Source: an uncultured Pseudomonadota bacterium (lineage in GTDB: Bacteria > Pseudomonadota > Gammaproteobacteria > Methylococcales > Methylomonadaceae). From it: DNA of 64,000 nucleotides. The notes beneath the pieces were generated by a model, which saw nothing but the letters and a program-made list of their open reading frames with translations, did no database searches and was not told the DNA's origin. Positions 27,290-36,433 of this stretch are shown one piece after another. The translations under genes were made by a program, and so were the position numbers. The stretch is from NCBI GenBank assembly GCA_903867225.1, contig CAIPQN010000110.1:1-64000 (forward strand). Reading direction: 5' to 3'. Position 1 is the first letter of the stretch, and each line of letters opens with the position of its first letter.

Positions 27290-29551
27290 ATGATTACTGA
27301 TTTTAAAAAAATAGATTCACTTTCACCTTCGGATTTTGAAATTTTCGTCCGTGACGTTTTTGTTGCCGCAGGTTGGACTGATGCAATGATTACGAAAGTA
27401 GGACAAGAATTTCAACACGGTGATGGTGGCGTTGATATTTTCGCCTATAAAAATAAACGTAAATTTGCCATTGAAGTTAAACAAAGAAAAGCAGGCACGA
27501 CTGTTGATGTTAAAGCGTTGAACCAATTGGTGACAGGTGCAAAACTCGCCAATGTTGCCAGCATGATTTTAGTCACAAATTCTTATTTCACGTCCGAGGT
27601 AAAAGTTCGCGCATTGCGATTAGGCGTTGAGCTTATGGATCGTGACGGTTTGCAAGATTTATGGATTAAAAAGCATTCCGAAATTGGGCGTGAAATTAAG
27701 CCCAGAAAATATCAAGAAACCGTTATCCAAGAAAGTTTAGATAAATTTAATGGTGGTAAAAGTCGATTATTGCTTGAAATGGCAACAGGTTTGGGTAAAA
27801 CCTACACCGTCGCACATTTGCTTAAACAGATATTGCAGCAAGGTAACATTAAGCGGGTGCTGTTTTTGGCGCATCAAGTTGAAATTTTGTTGCAATCCGT
27901 GACCGCATTTAAAAACGTTTTAGGCATTGGCACTAATTCATATTCAGCTTGTTTTGGCGGTGCTGACCCAGAACCGACGGATTTTGTATTTGGTAGTTTC
28001 GACACATTATTTAGCAAAATTGCCACACTTGAAAAAGAAACCTTTGATATTGTCATCGTTGATGAAGCGCATCATACGCCAGCCGTAACGTATGCCGCCG
28101 TCGTTGAGCATTTCCACCCTAAATTATTAGTAGGTTTAACGGCTACGCCATTTCGTGAAGACAGCAAAGATGTTTTAGCCTTTTTTGGTGGTTCAGCGGG
28201 TCATGTTGGCAAATATGATTTAGCGTGGGCGTTGCGTCACAACAAATTGGCATTTCCAAAGTATTTCGTTTTGCTCGATGATTTGGATCAATCTCGCATT
28301 GACCAACTCAGTGCAGGGATGTCGATTAGTGATTTAGATCAACAACTTTTTTTACATAAAAAAGACGAAGAAGTTGTCCGCATCATAGAAAAAACGGTAC
28401 ATGACAAAGCAATTCCGAATCCTAAAGGTATCGTTTTTTGTCGCAGCATCAAACACATTACGCATCTTATTCAATTTTTTCCCGCTGGTAGTGCGACGTT
28501 TGTTCATTCAAAAATGACAGACCAACAACGTTGGCAAAATATCCGTGATTTTCGAGAAGGCACTTATCGTTATATTTTAGTGCGCGATTTGTTTAACGAA
28601 GGTATTGATATTCCAGAAACAAATTTGCTGGTTTTCATGCGTTACACGGGGTCACGCACGGTGTGGTTGCAACAATTGGGTCGTGGATTACGCAAAACAC
28701 CGAATAAAGATTTTGTTTATGTGTTGGATTTTGTTGGCTCATTGGAACGCTTAAACGAAGTGCATCAGCTCACAAAACGCATCAATAACACGCCGATTGA
28801 AAAAGAAAATTGGGAAGAACCACCAGAACCACGCGAGAAAAAAGAAACGGTACATAATTCGTCGATAGAAGTGAATTATAGTCAATCCGCCGCGCAGGTT
28901 TTAGAGCTTATCGAAGCGATGCAATATCGCCTGAAATCAAGAATGCAAGCCATTGAAGTGTTGCAACGATACTACGACGATTACGAAAAAATTCCCGCCT
29001 TGAATGAAGTCGAAAGCGTGTTGGTTGACATGACAGCTGACCAAATTGCTACACATTTTGATTCGTATTTTGGTTATTTAGAAGCGGCATTATCCGAACA
29101 ATACGAACAAAATTTTTTCAAAACGCTTTGCCTTGATTATGCTGAAAAGTTTTATCAAGAAAATCACATTTGCCCGTCTTTTCGAGCCATCAGTTTGGCA
29201 AATCAACATAATGGCTTGCTTGCGTGTTCTGAATTAGAAGTTAAATTTTTTCTGCACAGTGAAAAAGAATTAGAAAAGAATTTGTCTGAAAAATACGGAT
29301 TTTTTGAAACCAAAAAACAGGTTGTTGCTGATACTATTGAAATTGAATTACCTGTTGATGATGTAAAAATTACCGAAGTGAATGAAGAGGCATTATTACT
29401 CGATAAATACTTGACTGTTATTAGCACGCGCCAAGATTTACTAAAACTTCCAACCGAAGAACGTGCTGAAATTAAGCGCATTTTTAATTCTGAATTTCGC
29501 TTTTTGAGTGTTTTGCAAAACAAAGCGAAAAGTATTGAGAAAATGTCATGA
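27290..29551 (+). CDS. Mrr-type nuclease / SF2 helicase fusion (cassette B)
   Basis: The 753-residue protein starts with an Mrr-like restriction endonuclease domain (about 1-125) carrying the PD-(D/E)xK residues GVDI (Asp49) and EVKQ (Glu62, Lys64). An SF2 helicase follows: motif I MATGLGKT (about 163-170), motif II DEAHHTP (about 258), motif III TATPFRE, and motif VI QQLGRGLRK (about 460). The last 220 residues are helical and unassigned. Nuclease-helicase fusions of this kind attack foreign DNA in restriction-like systems. It is the first of four overlapping genes, and its stop overlaps the next start (ATGTCATGA). No methyltransferase is present, so self/non-self discrimination must rest elsewhere. 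Confidence 0.85.
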   Translation: MITDFKKIDSLSPSDFEIFVRDVFVAAGWTDAMITKVGQEFQHGDGGVDIFAYKNKRKFAIEVKQRKAGTTVDVKALNQLVTGAKLANVASMILVTNSYFTSEVKVRALRLGVELMDRDGLQDLWIKKHSEIGREIKPRKYQETVIQESLDKFNGGKSRLLLEMATGLGKTYTVAHLLKQILQQGNIKRVLFLAHQVEILLQSVTAFKNVLGIGTNSYSACFGGADPEPTDFVFGSFDTLFSKIATLEKETFDIVIVDEAHHTPAVTYAAVVEHFHPKLLVGLTATPFREDSKDVLAFFGGSAGHVGKYDLAWALRHNKLAFPKYFVLLDDLDQSRIDQLSAGMSISDLDQQLFLHKKDEEVVRIIEKTVHDKAIPNPKGIVFCRSIKHITHLIQFFPAGSATFVHSKMTDQQRWQNIRDFREGTYRYILVRDLFNEGIDIPETNLLVFMRYTGSRTVWLQQLGRGLRKTPNKDFVYVLDFVGSLERLNEVHQLTKRINNTPIEKENWEEPPEPREKKETVHNSSIEVNYSQSAAQVLELIEAMQYRLKSRMQAIEVLQRYYDDYEKIPALNEVESVLVDMTADQIATHFDSYFGYLEAALSEQYEQNFFKTLCLDYAEKFYQENHICPSFRAISLANQHNGLLACSELEVKFFLHSEKELEKNLSEKYGFFETKKQVVADTIEIELPVDDVKITEVNEEALLLDKYLTVISTRQDLLKLPTEERAEIKRIFNSEFRFLSVLQNKAKSIEKMS

Positions 29552-32013
29552 ATGACAATAAGGAAATTGATATTTCAGAATGCGATGATTTATCGATTAT
29601 TGATTTCGCACCTCAGTTAGAAACACCATTAAATCGACTTACTCTGTCGCCGCAATATCAGAAGCTAATCAAAAGAATTTCACGCTCGATGGGCGTTGTG
29701 AATACAGTTCAAGATATTCTTGATATTGATCTGATTGAATTTTCTAAAGTGCCAGCGGTTGGCGTAATGTACGTTGAATTGTTAGTTAATTTACAAAATG
29801 AACTTCTATTTGTTGATACCGATGAAGAGAAAATAGAAATTGAAGAAAAAATGAAAGGTCAGCTCCAGCAAATTACACTGACAGATGAACAACTAGAATC
29901 GTTGTTGTGTCGATTGACATTACCGCCACAATATCAAAAGCTCGTTAAAAGAATTTCAAGCGCAATGCCTGATGTAAATACAATTCAGGATGTTATCGGT
30001 ATTGATGTGTTTAAATTTTCTCAATTACCTTCTGTTGGCAAATCGTATGTCGAATTGTTAATCAATTTACAAAATGCGCTTATTTCAAACAAAACAGAAA
30101 TTACAGTGGCTGAACAAGATTTGTCACCACAAATAATGCTTTCAAAACTTTATGTAAACTATGGATTTTTAAGCGATGCAGAAATTAAGCAATTAAAGAA
30201 AGTAGAAAAAATTTATGGCGAAGAGTTTGATATTCTTAATGTAAATACGTTGTTAAATCTTGATAAAACTGAATTGGCAAAACAAGTTGGATTAGGCATT
30301 TTAACTTTAAACATCCTCACAGATTTGCAACACAAGATAAAAAAAGAACTTCATTTATTGCCAGAAAACATTACCGAATATACGATAAAAAATCGCAGTT
30401 TATTTATATCCAGTGAAATTGCATTTGTTGAATTTAATGAAATCGACAATGTTTTAATTGAAGATGTTGAAGGTTATTTGTGGACGTTCGACGAAATGAG
30501 AATGGACATTGCACTTTCACGCTGGGGATTTAATCAGCCGCATGAAACGCTTGACGAAGTTGGAAGTCGATGCAATTTAACAAGGGAACGAATCCGTCAG
30601 ATTGAAAAACCAATAAACGCTAATTTGCCGTTAAATTTCAGAATTCAACCCAAAGTTTTGTGGGCAAATATCCGTGAAAAAATGACGGAAGATTTAACCG
30701 AATTATTGCCTAATTTGGCTAAATGCTTCACAACTGAAAAATTATTTTATGAATTTATTGAATTGTGTTGCCAAGTTGAAAACGGAAGTATTAGCAAAAT
30801 CGCTTTCACCAAAATCAGCTCTAAAATCATTAACTCGTTTTTTTGTTTCAATCCATCGCCTATTTCACAAGAAATTATCATCAACGATTTAATGTCAAAT
30901 TATGGATATAGCAAAGCATCGGCAGTTAATGGGATTAAGCAACTTGCAAAAAATGGTGCTGTCGAAATAACTGAACAAGGCATTTCACCAAAAAAACTTG
31001 GCAGATCTGAAGCTATTGCTCATGTTTTAACGTGCCATTCAGCGGGTCTACCTTGGAAAGATATTGCTAGGATTTTGAACAAAAAAGGTTATTCCTCTTC
31101 GCCATTCGATGAAACTAGAACAGGTCATGGCTTTAACAATTCCGAATATGTTTATCTGTGCGGTCACGGAACATTCCGCCATTTAATGTTTCTTGATTTT
31201 GAGCAATTCAACATTCCCGACATTATGCAACATTTGCTTGATTACTTTGAACAACGAAAATTGAACGCTCTGCATTTACACGATTATTATCAACAAAACA
31301 AAATACAACGGACTGAAATTGAGTATTTTACATTGCGCCACATTGTTCGTGGGTACGGTGAAGAATATGGTGTATTTTTCAATGGTCAATCGGGTTCAGA
31401 CAGTGTGAGCATTGACAAAAATGCAACTCGAATCACGCAAGCCGACGTTGTTGTCAGTATGCTAAATGAATCAAAAGTTGCAATGACAGCGCAGGAAATA
31501 GCCGAACGACTTAGAAGTAAAAGCATAGGTCATGCTTCGTTTTATCTTGATACGTTAATGAAAGAAGGCAGAGTAATTCGCGTTGATCGTTTCGTTTATA
31601 CAACACCAGAAAAAGCGTTTAGCAAAATCGATGTCGATGCCGTTATGAGAATTATTGAAAGCGTTATGAACGCCAAGGACACTATTGTTGATGCTGATGT
31701 TTTTCGTGAATACGTCAACATTGAGCTTAATTTGAGTTATTCAAAATATATTTATGCGGCTTTGGTTAGAACAAAACGGAAAGAATTAGGTTGGTATCGT
31801 AACAATACGCTTTTTAGTAAAAATCCTATTCCATATAAAAATTTGGCTGATATGTGCAGACAACTGTGCAATCCAGAACTTTCAAATCATGAAAATGCTG
31901 AAATCCTTCAACAGAAATTTTGGCTAACTGATTCGGTTACATTTGACGCAATTCATCTGTGGAAAACACAAATGAATCAGGCTGGGAATAATTTGGTGGG
32001 TGAAATGGAATGA
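29548..32013 (+). CDS. large DNA-binding protein with RpoA-CTD-like repeats and a sigma-4-like HTH (cassette B)
   Basis: The 821-residue protein has no family I can name. Its N terminus has two near-identical modules of about 65 residues (RLTLSPQYQKLIKRIS, then RLTLPPQYQKLVKRIS) and a weaker third (about 200-270), each following the helix-hairpin-helix pattern of the RNA polymerase alpha C-terminal domain (NTVQDILDIDLIEFSKVPAV). At about 332-352, HETLDEVGSRCNLTRERIRQ closely follows the sigma-70 region 4 helix-turn-helix. A winged-helix-like segment (MTAQEIAERLRSKSIGHAS) lies near 650. The pattern suggests a promoter- or polymerase-recognising DNA-binding protein. It overlaps its neighbours by four bases on each side. 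Confidence 0.7.
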   Translation: MNDNKEIDISECDDLSIIDFAPQLETPLNRLTLSPQYQKLIKRISRSMGVVNTVQDILDIDLIEFSKVPAVGVMYVELLVNLQNELLFVDTDEEKIEIEEKMKGQLQQITLTDEQLESLLCRLTLPPQYQKLVKRISSAMPDVNTIQDVIGIDVFKFSQLPSVGKSYVELLINLQNALISNKTEITVAEQDLSPQIMLSKLYVNYGFLSDAEIKQLKKVEKIYGEEFDILNVNTLLNLDKTELAKQVGLGILTLNILTDLQHKIKKELHLLPENITEYTIKNRSLFISSEIAFVEFNEIDNVLIEDVEGYLWTFDEMRMDIALSRWGFNQPHETLDEVGSRCNLTRERIRQIEKPINANLPLNFRIQPKVLWANIREKMTEDLTELLPNLAKCFTTEKLFYEFIELCCQVENGSISKIAFTKISSKIINSFFCFNPSPISQEIIINDLMSNYGYSKASAVNGIKQLAKNGAVEITEQGISPKKLGRSEAIAHVLTCHSAGLPWKDIARILNKKGYSSSPFDETRTGHGFNNSEYVYLCGHGTFRHLMFLDFEQFNIPDIMQHLLDYFEQRKLNALHLHDYYQQNKIQRTEIEYFTLRHIVRGYGEEYGVFFNGQSGSDSVSIDKNATRITQADVVVSMLNESKVAMTAQEIAERLRSKSIGHASFYLDTLMKEGRVIRVDRFVYTTPEKAFSKIDVDAVMRIIESVMNAKDTIVDADVFREYVNIELNLSYSKYIYAALVRTKRKELGWYRNNTLFSKNPIPYKNLADMCRQLCNPELSNHENAEILQQKFWLTDSVTFDAIHLWKTQMNQAGNNLVGEME

Positions 32014-33455
32014 AACTAAAAAACATACAAATAACAAACTTCCGTTGTTTTGATTCGCTGTCTATTGATTTAGATGAACAATTGACAGTGATTGTTGCTA
32101 AAAATGGTCAAGGAAAATCTTCTGTCCTTGATGCGCTTCGGATTGGTTTGTGGTCATTTGTTAGAGGATTTGATTTAGCACATTCTTCATCTTACGACCA
32201 AGCCAATTCAATCAGAGTTGATGATGTAAGAATATTAAAAAGTAGTCACGGAGACATGCTTAGGCAGCTGCCATGTGAAATTATTTCACAGGTAATTTTT
32301 GATGAAAAGTTATTAAATTCGATAATTGTCGGATATAAAAAAAGAGAAAATCCTTTCATTTTTACATGTAAACGTTATCGTGAAAGTGAAGCAAAAAATA
32401 CAAAAACTAAGGATTACGATGCTGCTCAATTGATAAAAAAATTAGCAAATTTTGCTCAAGATAAAATTAGAAATGTAGAATGTTCTAACATTGACTTACC
32501 TATTGTTGGTTATTACGGTACAGGACGACTCTGGAGTCAAAAGCGTTTAATGGAAAATAAAACTGCAAAAAAAGATAAGCAAAATGCAGATTTTTTTATG
32601 CGTTTATTTGCTTATAGAGATTGTCTTGATCCAGCATCTTCCTATAAACATTTTGCTGATTGGTTCACATGGGTTTTTAAAAGTTATAGAGAACAGCAAA
32701 TTAAACAATTAGAAAAAGGAATTGCATTTGATGGTGAATCTATTTGGAAGGATACGATTCAAGTTGTTCAGCAAGCCATCGATTCTTTTTTACAAGAAAT
32801 AACAGGCTGGCATTCATTGGAATACAGCGCAAGTCATGAAAATTCGCTTATTTTGAATCACGATAAATATGGTGTTTTAAAAGTTGAATTGTTAAGTGAT
32901 GGTATTCGTAGCGTTTTAGCAATGGTGGGGGATATTGCTTATCGCTGCATCAAATTAAACCCACATTTAGGTTTAAATGCTGCAAAAGAAACACAGGGCG
33001 TAATTATGATTGATGAAGTTGATATGCACTTACATCCTGCATGGCAACAAACGGTGTTAGTCGATTTAATTAAAGCCTTTCCAAAAATACAATTTATTGT
33101 TACCACGCACAGCCCACAGGTTATTTCCACTGTACCTAGTCATCAAATTAGGATATTAGACGAAAATAATGTTTATTCGGCTGAAGCTGGCACGCAAGGG
33201 GCTGAATCATCGCGCATTTTAAAACGTATTTTTGGTGTCGAACCGCGCCCAGAAAATGACCCAAATACAAAATTATTGAATAAGTATTTAGATTTAGTTT
33301 ATTCAGATAAATGGGTGAATGCAGAAGCTAAAAAAGAGATTCAAAAGATACGTCAAGAATTAGATGCTATTTATCAAGGCAACGATCCTGCTTTAACAGA
33401 AGCCGACCTTTATATTGAAAATAGACAATGGGAATTAGACATTGAAGAGAATTAA
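32010..33455 (+). CDS. PtuA-like AAA/SMC ATPase (Septu-type, cassette B)
   Basis: The 481-residue ABC/SMC-type ATPase has Walker A AKNGQGKSSVLDAL (about 30-43), a degenerate signature LLSDGIRSVLAM (about 293), Walker B GVIMIDEVDMHLHPAW (about 330), and the switch TTHSPQVIST (about 364). The C-terminal tail after the ATPase fold (about 400-481) resembles that of PtuA/RetATP proteins. In Septu, PtuA forms the sensor assembly that controls the HNH nuclease PtuB, here encoded by the next gene with a 14-base overlap. Confidence 0.8.
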   Translation: MKLKNIQITNFRCFDSLSIDLDEQLTVIVAKNGQGKSSVLDALRIGLWSFVRGFDLAHSSSYDQANSIRVDDVRILKSSHGDMLRQLPCEIISQVIFDEKLLNSIIVGYKKRENPFIFTCKRYRESEAKNTKTKDYDAAQLIKKLANFAQDKIRNVECSNIDLPIVGYYGTGRLWSQKRLMENKTAKKDKQNADFFMRLFAYRDCLDPASSYKHFADWFTWVFKSYREQQIKQLEKGIAFDGESIWKDTIQVVQQAIDSFLQEITGWHSLEYSASHENSLILNHDKYGVLKVELLSDGIRSVLAMVGDIAYRCIKLNPHLGLNAAKETQGVIMIDEVDMHLHPAWQQTVLVDLIKAFPKIQFIVTTHSPQVISTVPSHQIRILDENNVYSAEAGTQGAESSRILKRIFGVEPRPENDPNTKLLNKYLDLVYSDKWVNAEAKKEIQKIRQELDAIYQGNDPALTEADLYIENRQWELDIEEN

Positions 33456-34218
33456 AAAGTCTTTGCCTCCGAATAATTTAACTTTATTTTCACAAAAGTA
33501 TCCGCGTGGTAACTGGAAAATGTTTCGTAACAGCCATAAACGCAAAAATTACAAAATAACAAAGACTTTGATTTTCAATGATCAAGGAGGTTTGTGTGCA
33601 TTTTGTGAAAATTTAGTAAATGACGTAACCAAGCAACAAATTGAACATTTTCATTCAAAGAAAGATCTCAATCCAAATCATAATTGGACGTTAGACTGGT
33701 CAAATATGATTGGGGTTTGTCCTGGCGGTAAAGATGTAAATCAAAATATCCACCCGTTACCCGCTAATCTCAGTTGTGATGCTTACAAAGATCATTTGAT
33801 AGTTAAAAATGTGCTGCCAATCGATTGTGAAGATTATTTGTTTAATCCGTTAAATCTACCAGCGTTTCCATGTTTGTTTGATTTGGATAAACGCACTGGG
33901 GAATTAAAACCAAAAGGTAATTACGATGATGTTGTGCTTGAATTAGAAAATAACTACAACACCATTTCAGAACTTGTAGAAAAAACAATTGAGCATTTGA
34001 ATTTAAATTGTGACCGATTAAATCAACAGCGTTTAGCCGTATTGAAGCAATACAATCAAGAAGTTGCAAAAGCACGAAAAAATGGTGATAAAACCGTTTT
34101 TACAACGCTTGCTAATCGTTGGTTTCAACAAAAATGGTTGCCATTTTTCACAACTCGCAGAATTTTGTTAGGTAATCATGCAGAGAATTATTTGTTAGCC
34201 AACAATTATGACGGGTAA
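33442..34218 (+). CDS. PtuB-like HNH endonuclease (Septu-type, TIGR02646-like, cassette B)
   Basis: The 258-residue protein has the HNH/McrA-type zinc pair CAFC (52-55) followed by IEHFHSKK (Glu68-His69) and WSNMIGVCPGG, as in the PtuB/TIGR02646 family. In Septu and in retron Ec78, PtuB is the effector nuclease held by PtuA. The start is TTG at 33442 inside the end of the ATPase gene. The stop (34216-34218) lies only seven bases before the next flavoprotein fragment. No reverse transcriptase or msr/msd-like RNA is nearby, so this is a Septu-like rather than retron context. Confidence 0.8.
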   Translation: MKRIKKSLPPNNLTLFSQKYPRGNWKMFRNSHKRKNYKITKTLIFNDQGGLCAFCENLVNDVTKQQIEHFHSKKDLNPNHNWTLDWSNMIGVCPGGKDVNQNIHPLPANLSCDAYKDHLIVKNVLPIDCEDYLFNPLNLPAFPCLFDLDKRTGELKPKGNYDDVVLELENNYNTISELVEKTIEHLNLNCDRLNQQRLAVLKQYNQEVAKARKNGDKTVFTTLANRWFQQKWLPFFTTRRILLGNHAENYLLANNYDG

Positions 34219-34225
34219 AAATTCA

Positions 34226-35841
34226 AAGCCGAAGGCGAATTACCTGATTTTCAACCACTCATGGAATCATGGGGCGGCGTGACGTTGTTCTATCGCAAAG
34301 GCATTAAAGATGCGCCAGCATATCGTCAAAATCACGAAGAAATCAGTGAAGCCTTAGAAGAAGGCATTGCACTCGCGGAATTCATGAGTCCAGTCGGTGC
34401 GAATGCCGATGAATTTGGACATTTGGTGTCGGTCGATTTCCAAAATACCCAAACCAAAGCCGATGTGAATGTGTCATTGCGTAATTTATACGTTGCGGCG
34501 GGAACGTCTCCGAACACGATTTATCAAAGCGAATATCCTGATACGTTTGTGATGGATAAATGGTTCTTCCAACGCTACGAACCAGAATTTGAAAATGGTG
34601 CGGTTTCGCTCGTTGCCAGCAACGATGAAAAAATGCCAAAAATCGGAAAACCTGCGCCGCTCACGTCGTATCAAAAAGACGGGAAATTCATCAGTTTCTA
34701 CGGCGATAATCACCCTGTTTATGCGGGTAACGTTGTGAAAGCGATGGCGAGTGCGAAAAATGGTTATCCATACATCGTGAAATTGTTTGAACAAGAGTTG
34801 GCAAGTTTGAATCCTTCGGGGCAAGCTGAACGTGATGCGGCGGCGAAAAATCTGTTTGCCCGTTTGGATGATTCGTTCAAAGCGACAATTGTTGAAATCA
34901 ACCGTTTAACGCCGACGATTGTTGAAATTGTAATTAAAGCTCCGCTTGCCGCTGAAAAATTTGAAGCGGGTCAATTCTACCGCGTGCAGAATTATGAAGC
35001 GTTTGCGCCGACGGTCGAAGGCACGGTTTTAGCGGCCGAAGGTTTAGCCTTGACTGGCGCGGAAGTGAACAAAGAAAACGGCACGGTTTCCTTGATTGCG
35101 CTGGAAATGGGTTCATCGTCGCGGTTGTGTGCAACATGGAAAGCTGGCGACCCTGTTGTGTTGATGGGTGTCACAGGCACGCCAACCGAAATTCCAACAG
35201 GTCAAACGGTGTTGCTCATCGGTGGTGGTTTGGGTAACGCAGTGTTGTTCTCTATCGGCAAAGCGTTACGCAATGCGGGCAACAAAGTGATTTATTTCGC
35301 GGGTTACAATTTGGCAAGAGACCGTTTTAAAGTCGAAGACGTTGAAGCCGCCGCCGATGTGGTGATTTGGTCGGTGAATAAAGGTGAAAACGTTGAACCA
35401 TTCACACCAACTCGTCCACAAGATAAAACGTTCGTCGGTAACATTTTGGAAGCGATGATTGCTTACGGCAAAGGCGAATTAGGAGAACAACCGATTTCAC
35501 TCGCAGACGTTGACCATTTGATTGTGATTGGTTCGGACAGAATGATGGAAGCAGTGAAACACGCGCGTTTTGATGTCTTGAAACCGTATTTGACCAAAGC
35601 GCATCATGCGGTGGGTTCAATCAATTCGCCGATGCAGTGCATGATGAAAGGCATTTGCGCGCAATGTTTATGCAAACACGTTGATAAAGACAGCGGCAAA
35701 GAGTTCTTTGTTTATTCGTGTTACAACCAAGATCAGGATTTGGATAAAGTCGATTTCCCAAATTTGAATGCACGTCTCAAACAAAATACTGTGCAAGAAA
35801 AATTGTCTAATCTTTGGTTGGATTATTTGTTGACGAAGTAA
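34226..35841 (+). pseudogene. flavoprotein gene, 5'-truncated copy 3 (anchor fragment, long open frame)
   Basis: Homology to the flavoprotein gene runs from about 21019 to its stop, roughly codons 682-1219, with no frameshift. The left edge is AAGCCGAAGGCGAATTACC. Unlike copy 2 it has an ATG (34261), created where copy 1 has an Ile codon, so a 526-residue protein with the complete FNR-like domain is possible; no ribosome binding site is evident. Replacements are shared partly with copy 2 (SNDEKMPKI, NLARDRF, KDSGK) and partly with copy 1 (PTIVEIVIKAPLAAE, LGEQPI), a mosaic pattern. Confidence 0.8.
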
Positions 35842-35851
35842 TTCAAAATGC

Positions 35852-35884
35852 AGTGACGTAGTTTAAAATCTGCGTCACTTTTTA
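35852..35884 (+). terminator. terminator after flavoprotein copy 3
   Basis: AGTGACGTAG (35852-35861) pairs with CTGCGTCACT (35870-35879) with one wobble pair and is followed by TTTTT. It is a standard intrinsic terminator between the anchor and cassette C. Confidence 0.75.
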
Positions 35885-35904
35885 ACCTTCAAAAGGGAAT
35901 CCAA

Positions 35905-36171
35905 ATGCCCATCATTTCTTATTTCTTCGGCATTTACATTCGGATGTACAACGATGACCACGATCCGCCCCATTTTCATGTTGATTATCAAGGGCAACAG
36001 GCGCAATTCGCTATCGAAACGGGTGAATTATTAGCAGGGAAATTACCCAGCAAAGCCGTAAAATTAGTGCGTGAGTGGGCAAAAGACCATCAAGAAGAAT
36101 TACGCGAAAACTGGGAATTAGCCGTTGCTTTAAAACCATTACAACGCATTGCGGAAGCTGACAATGATTAA
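35905..36171 (+). CDS. DUF4160 protein (cassette C)
   Basis: The 88-residue protein shows the DUF4160 pattern (GIYIRMYNDDHDPPHFHVDY, then LPSKAVKLVREWAKDHQEEL). Genes of this family are usually paired with DUF2442, as here, and the pair is often found among toxin-antitoxin-like modules, although no activity is established to my knowledge. It overlaps the next gene by 8 bases. AAGGGA lies upstream of the ATG. Confidence 0.8.
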   Translation: MPIISYFFGIYIRMYNDDHDPPHFHVDYQGQQAQFAIETGELLAGKLPSKAVKLVREWAKDHQEELRENWELAVALKPLQRIAEADND

Positions 36172-36433
36172 AATTATTCGAGCTTATTATTTACAACAAA
36201 AAACACTGCGACTTTATTTTTCTGATAATTCTTACGGTGATTACGATTTACAGCCATTAGTCGATAGAGATGCAGAATTGGTTTTACCGTTAAAAGATGA
36301 TGCTTATTTCAAACAGTTTTTCTTGGAATTAGGCGCGTTGTGTTGGAAAAACGGTTTGGAATTATGCCCCGATAGCATTTATCAAAAACTTGCCGAAAAA
36401 CAGCAATTACATTTTGAATTACAAGCGGCTTAA
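36164..36433 (+). CDS. DUF2442 protein (cassette C)
   Basis: The 89-residue protein shows the DUF2442 pattern (LYFSDNSYGDYDLQPLV, then GALCWKNGLELCPDSIY). The ATG at 36164 gives the usual family N terminus; an upstream in-frame start at 36149 adds five residues. It is the partner of the DUF4160 gene. Its stop (36431-36433) lies inside sequence that also matches the anchor gene. Confidence 0.8.
   Translation: MIKIIRAYYLQQKTLRLYFSDNSYGDYDLQPLVDRDAELVLPLKDDAYFKQFFLELGALCWKNGLELCPDSIYQKLAEKQQLHFELQAA

Noticed and set aside
32010-34218. Retron Ec78-type system
   Set aside because: The PtuA/PtuB pair fits, but no reverse transcriptase gene and no msr/msd-like inverted repeats are present in or near cassette B.
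27290-34218. BREX, DISARM or type I restriction-modification
   Set aside because: No methyltransferase, specificity subunit, PglZ or BrxC-like protein is present; only the helicase-nuclease is reminiscent.
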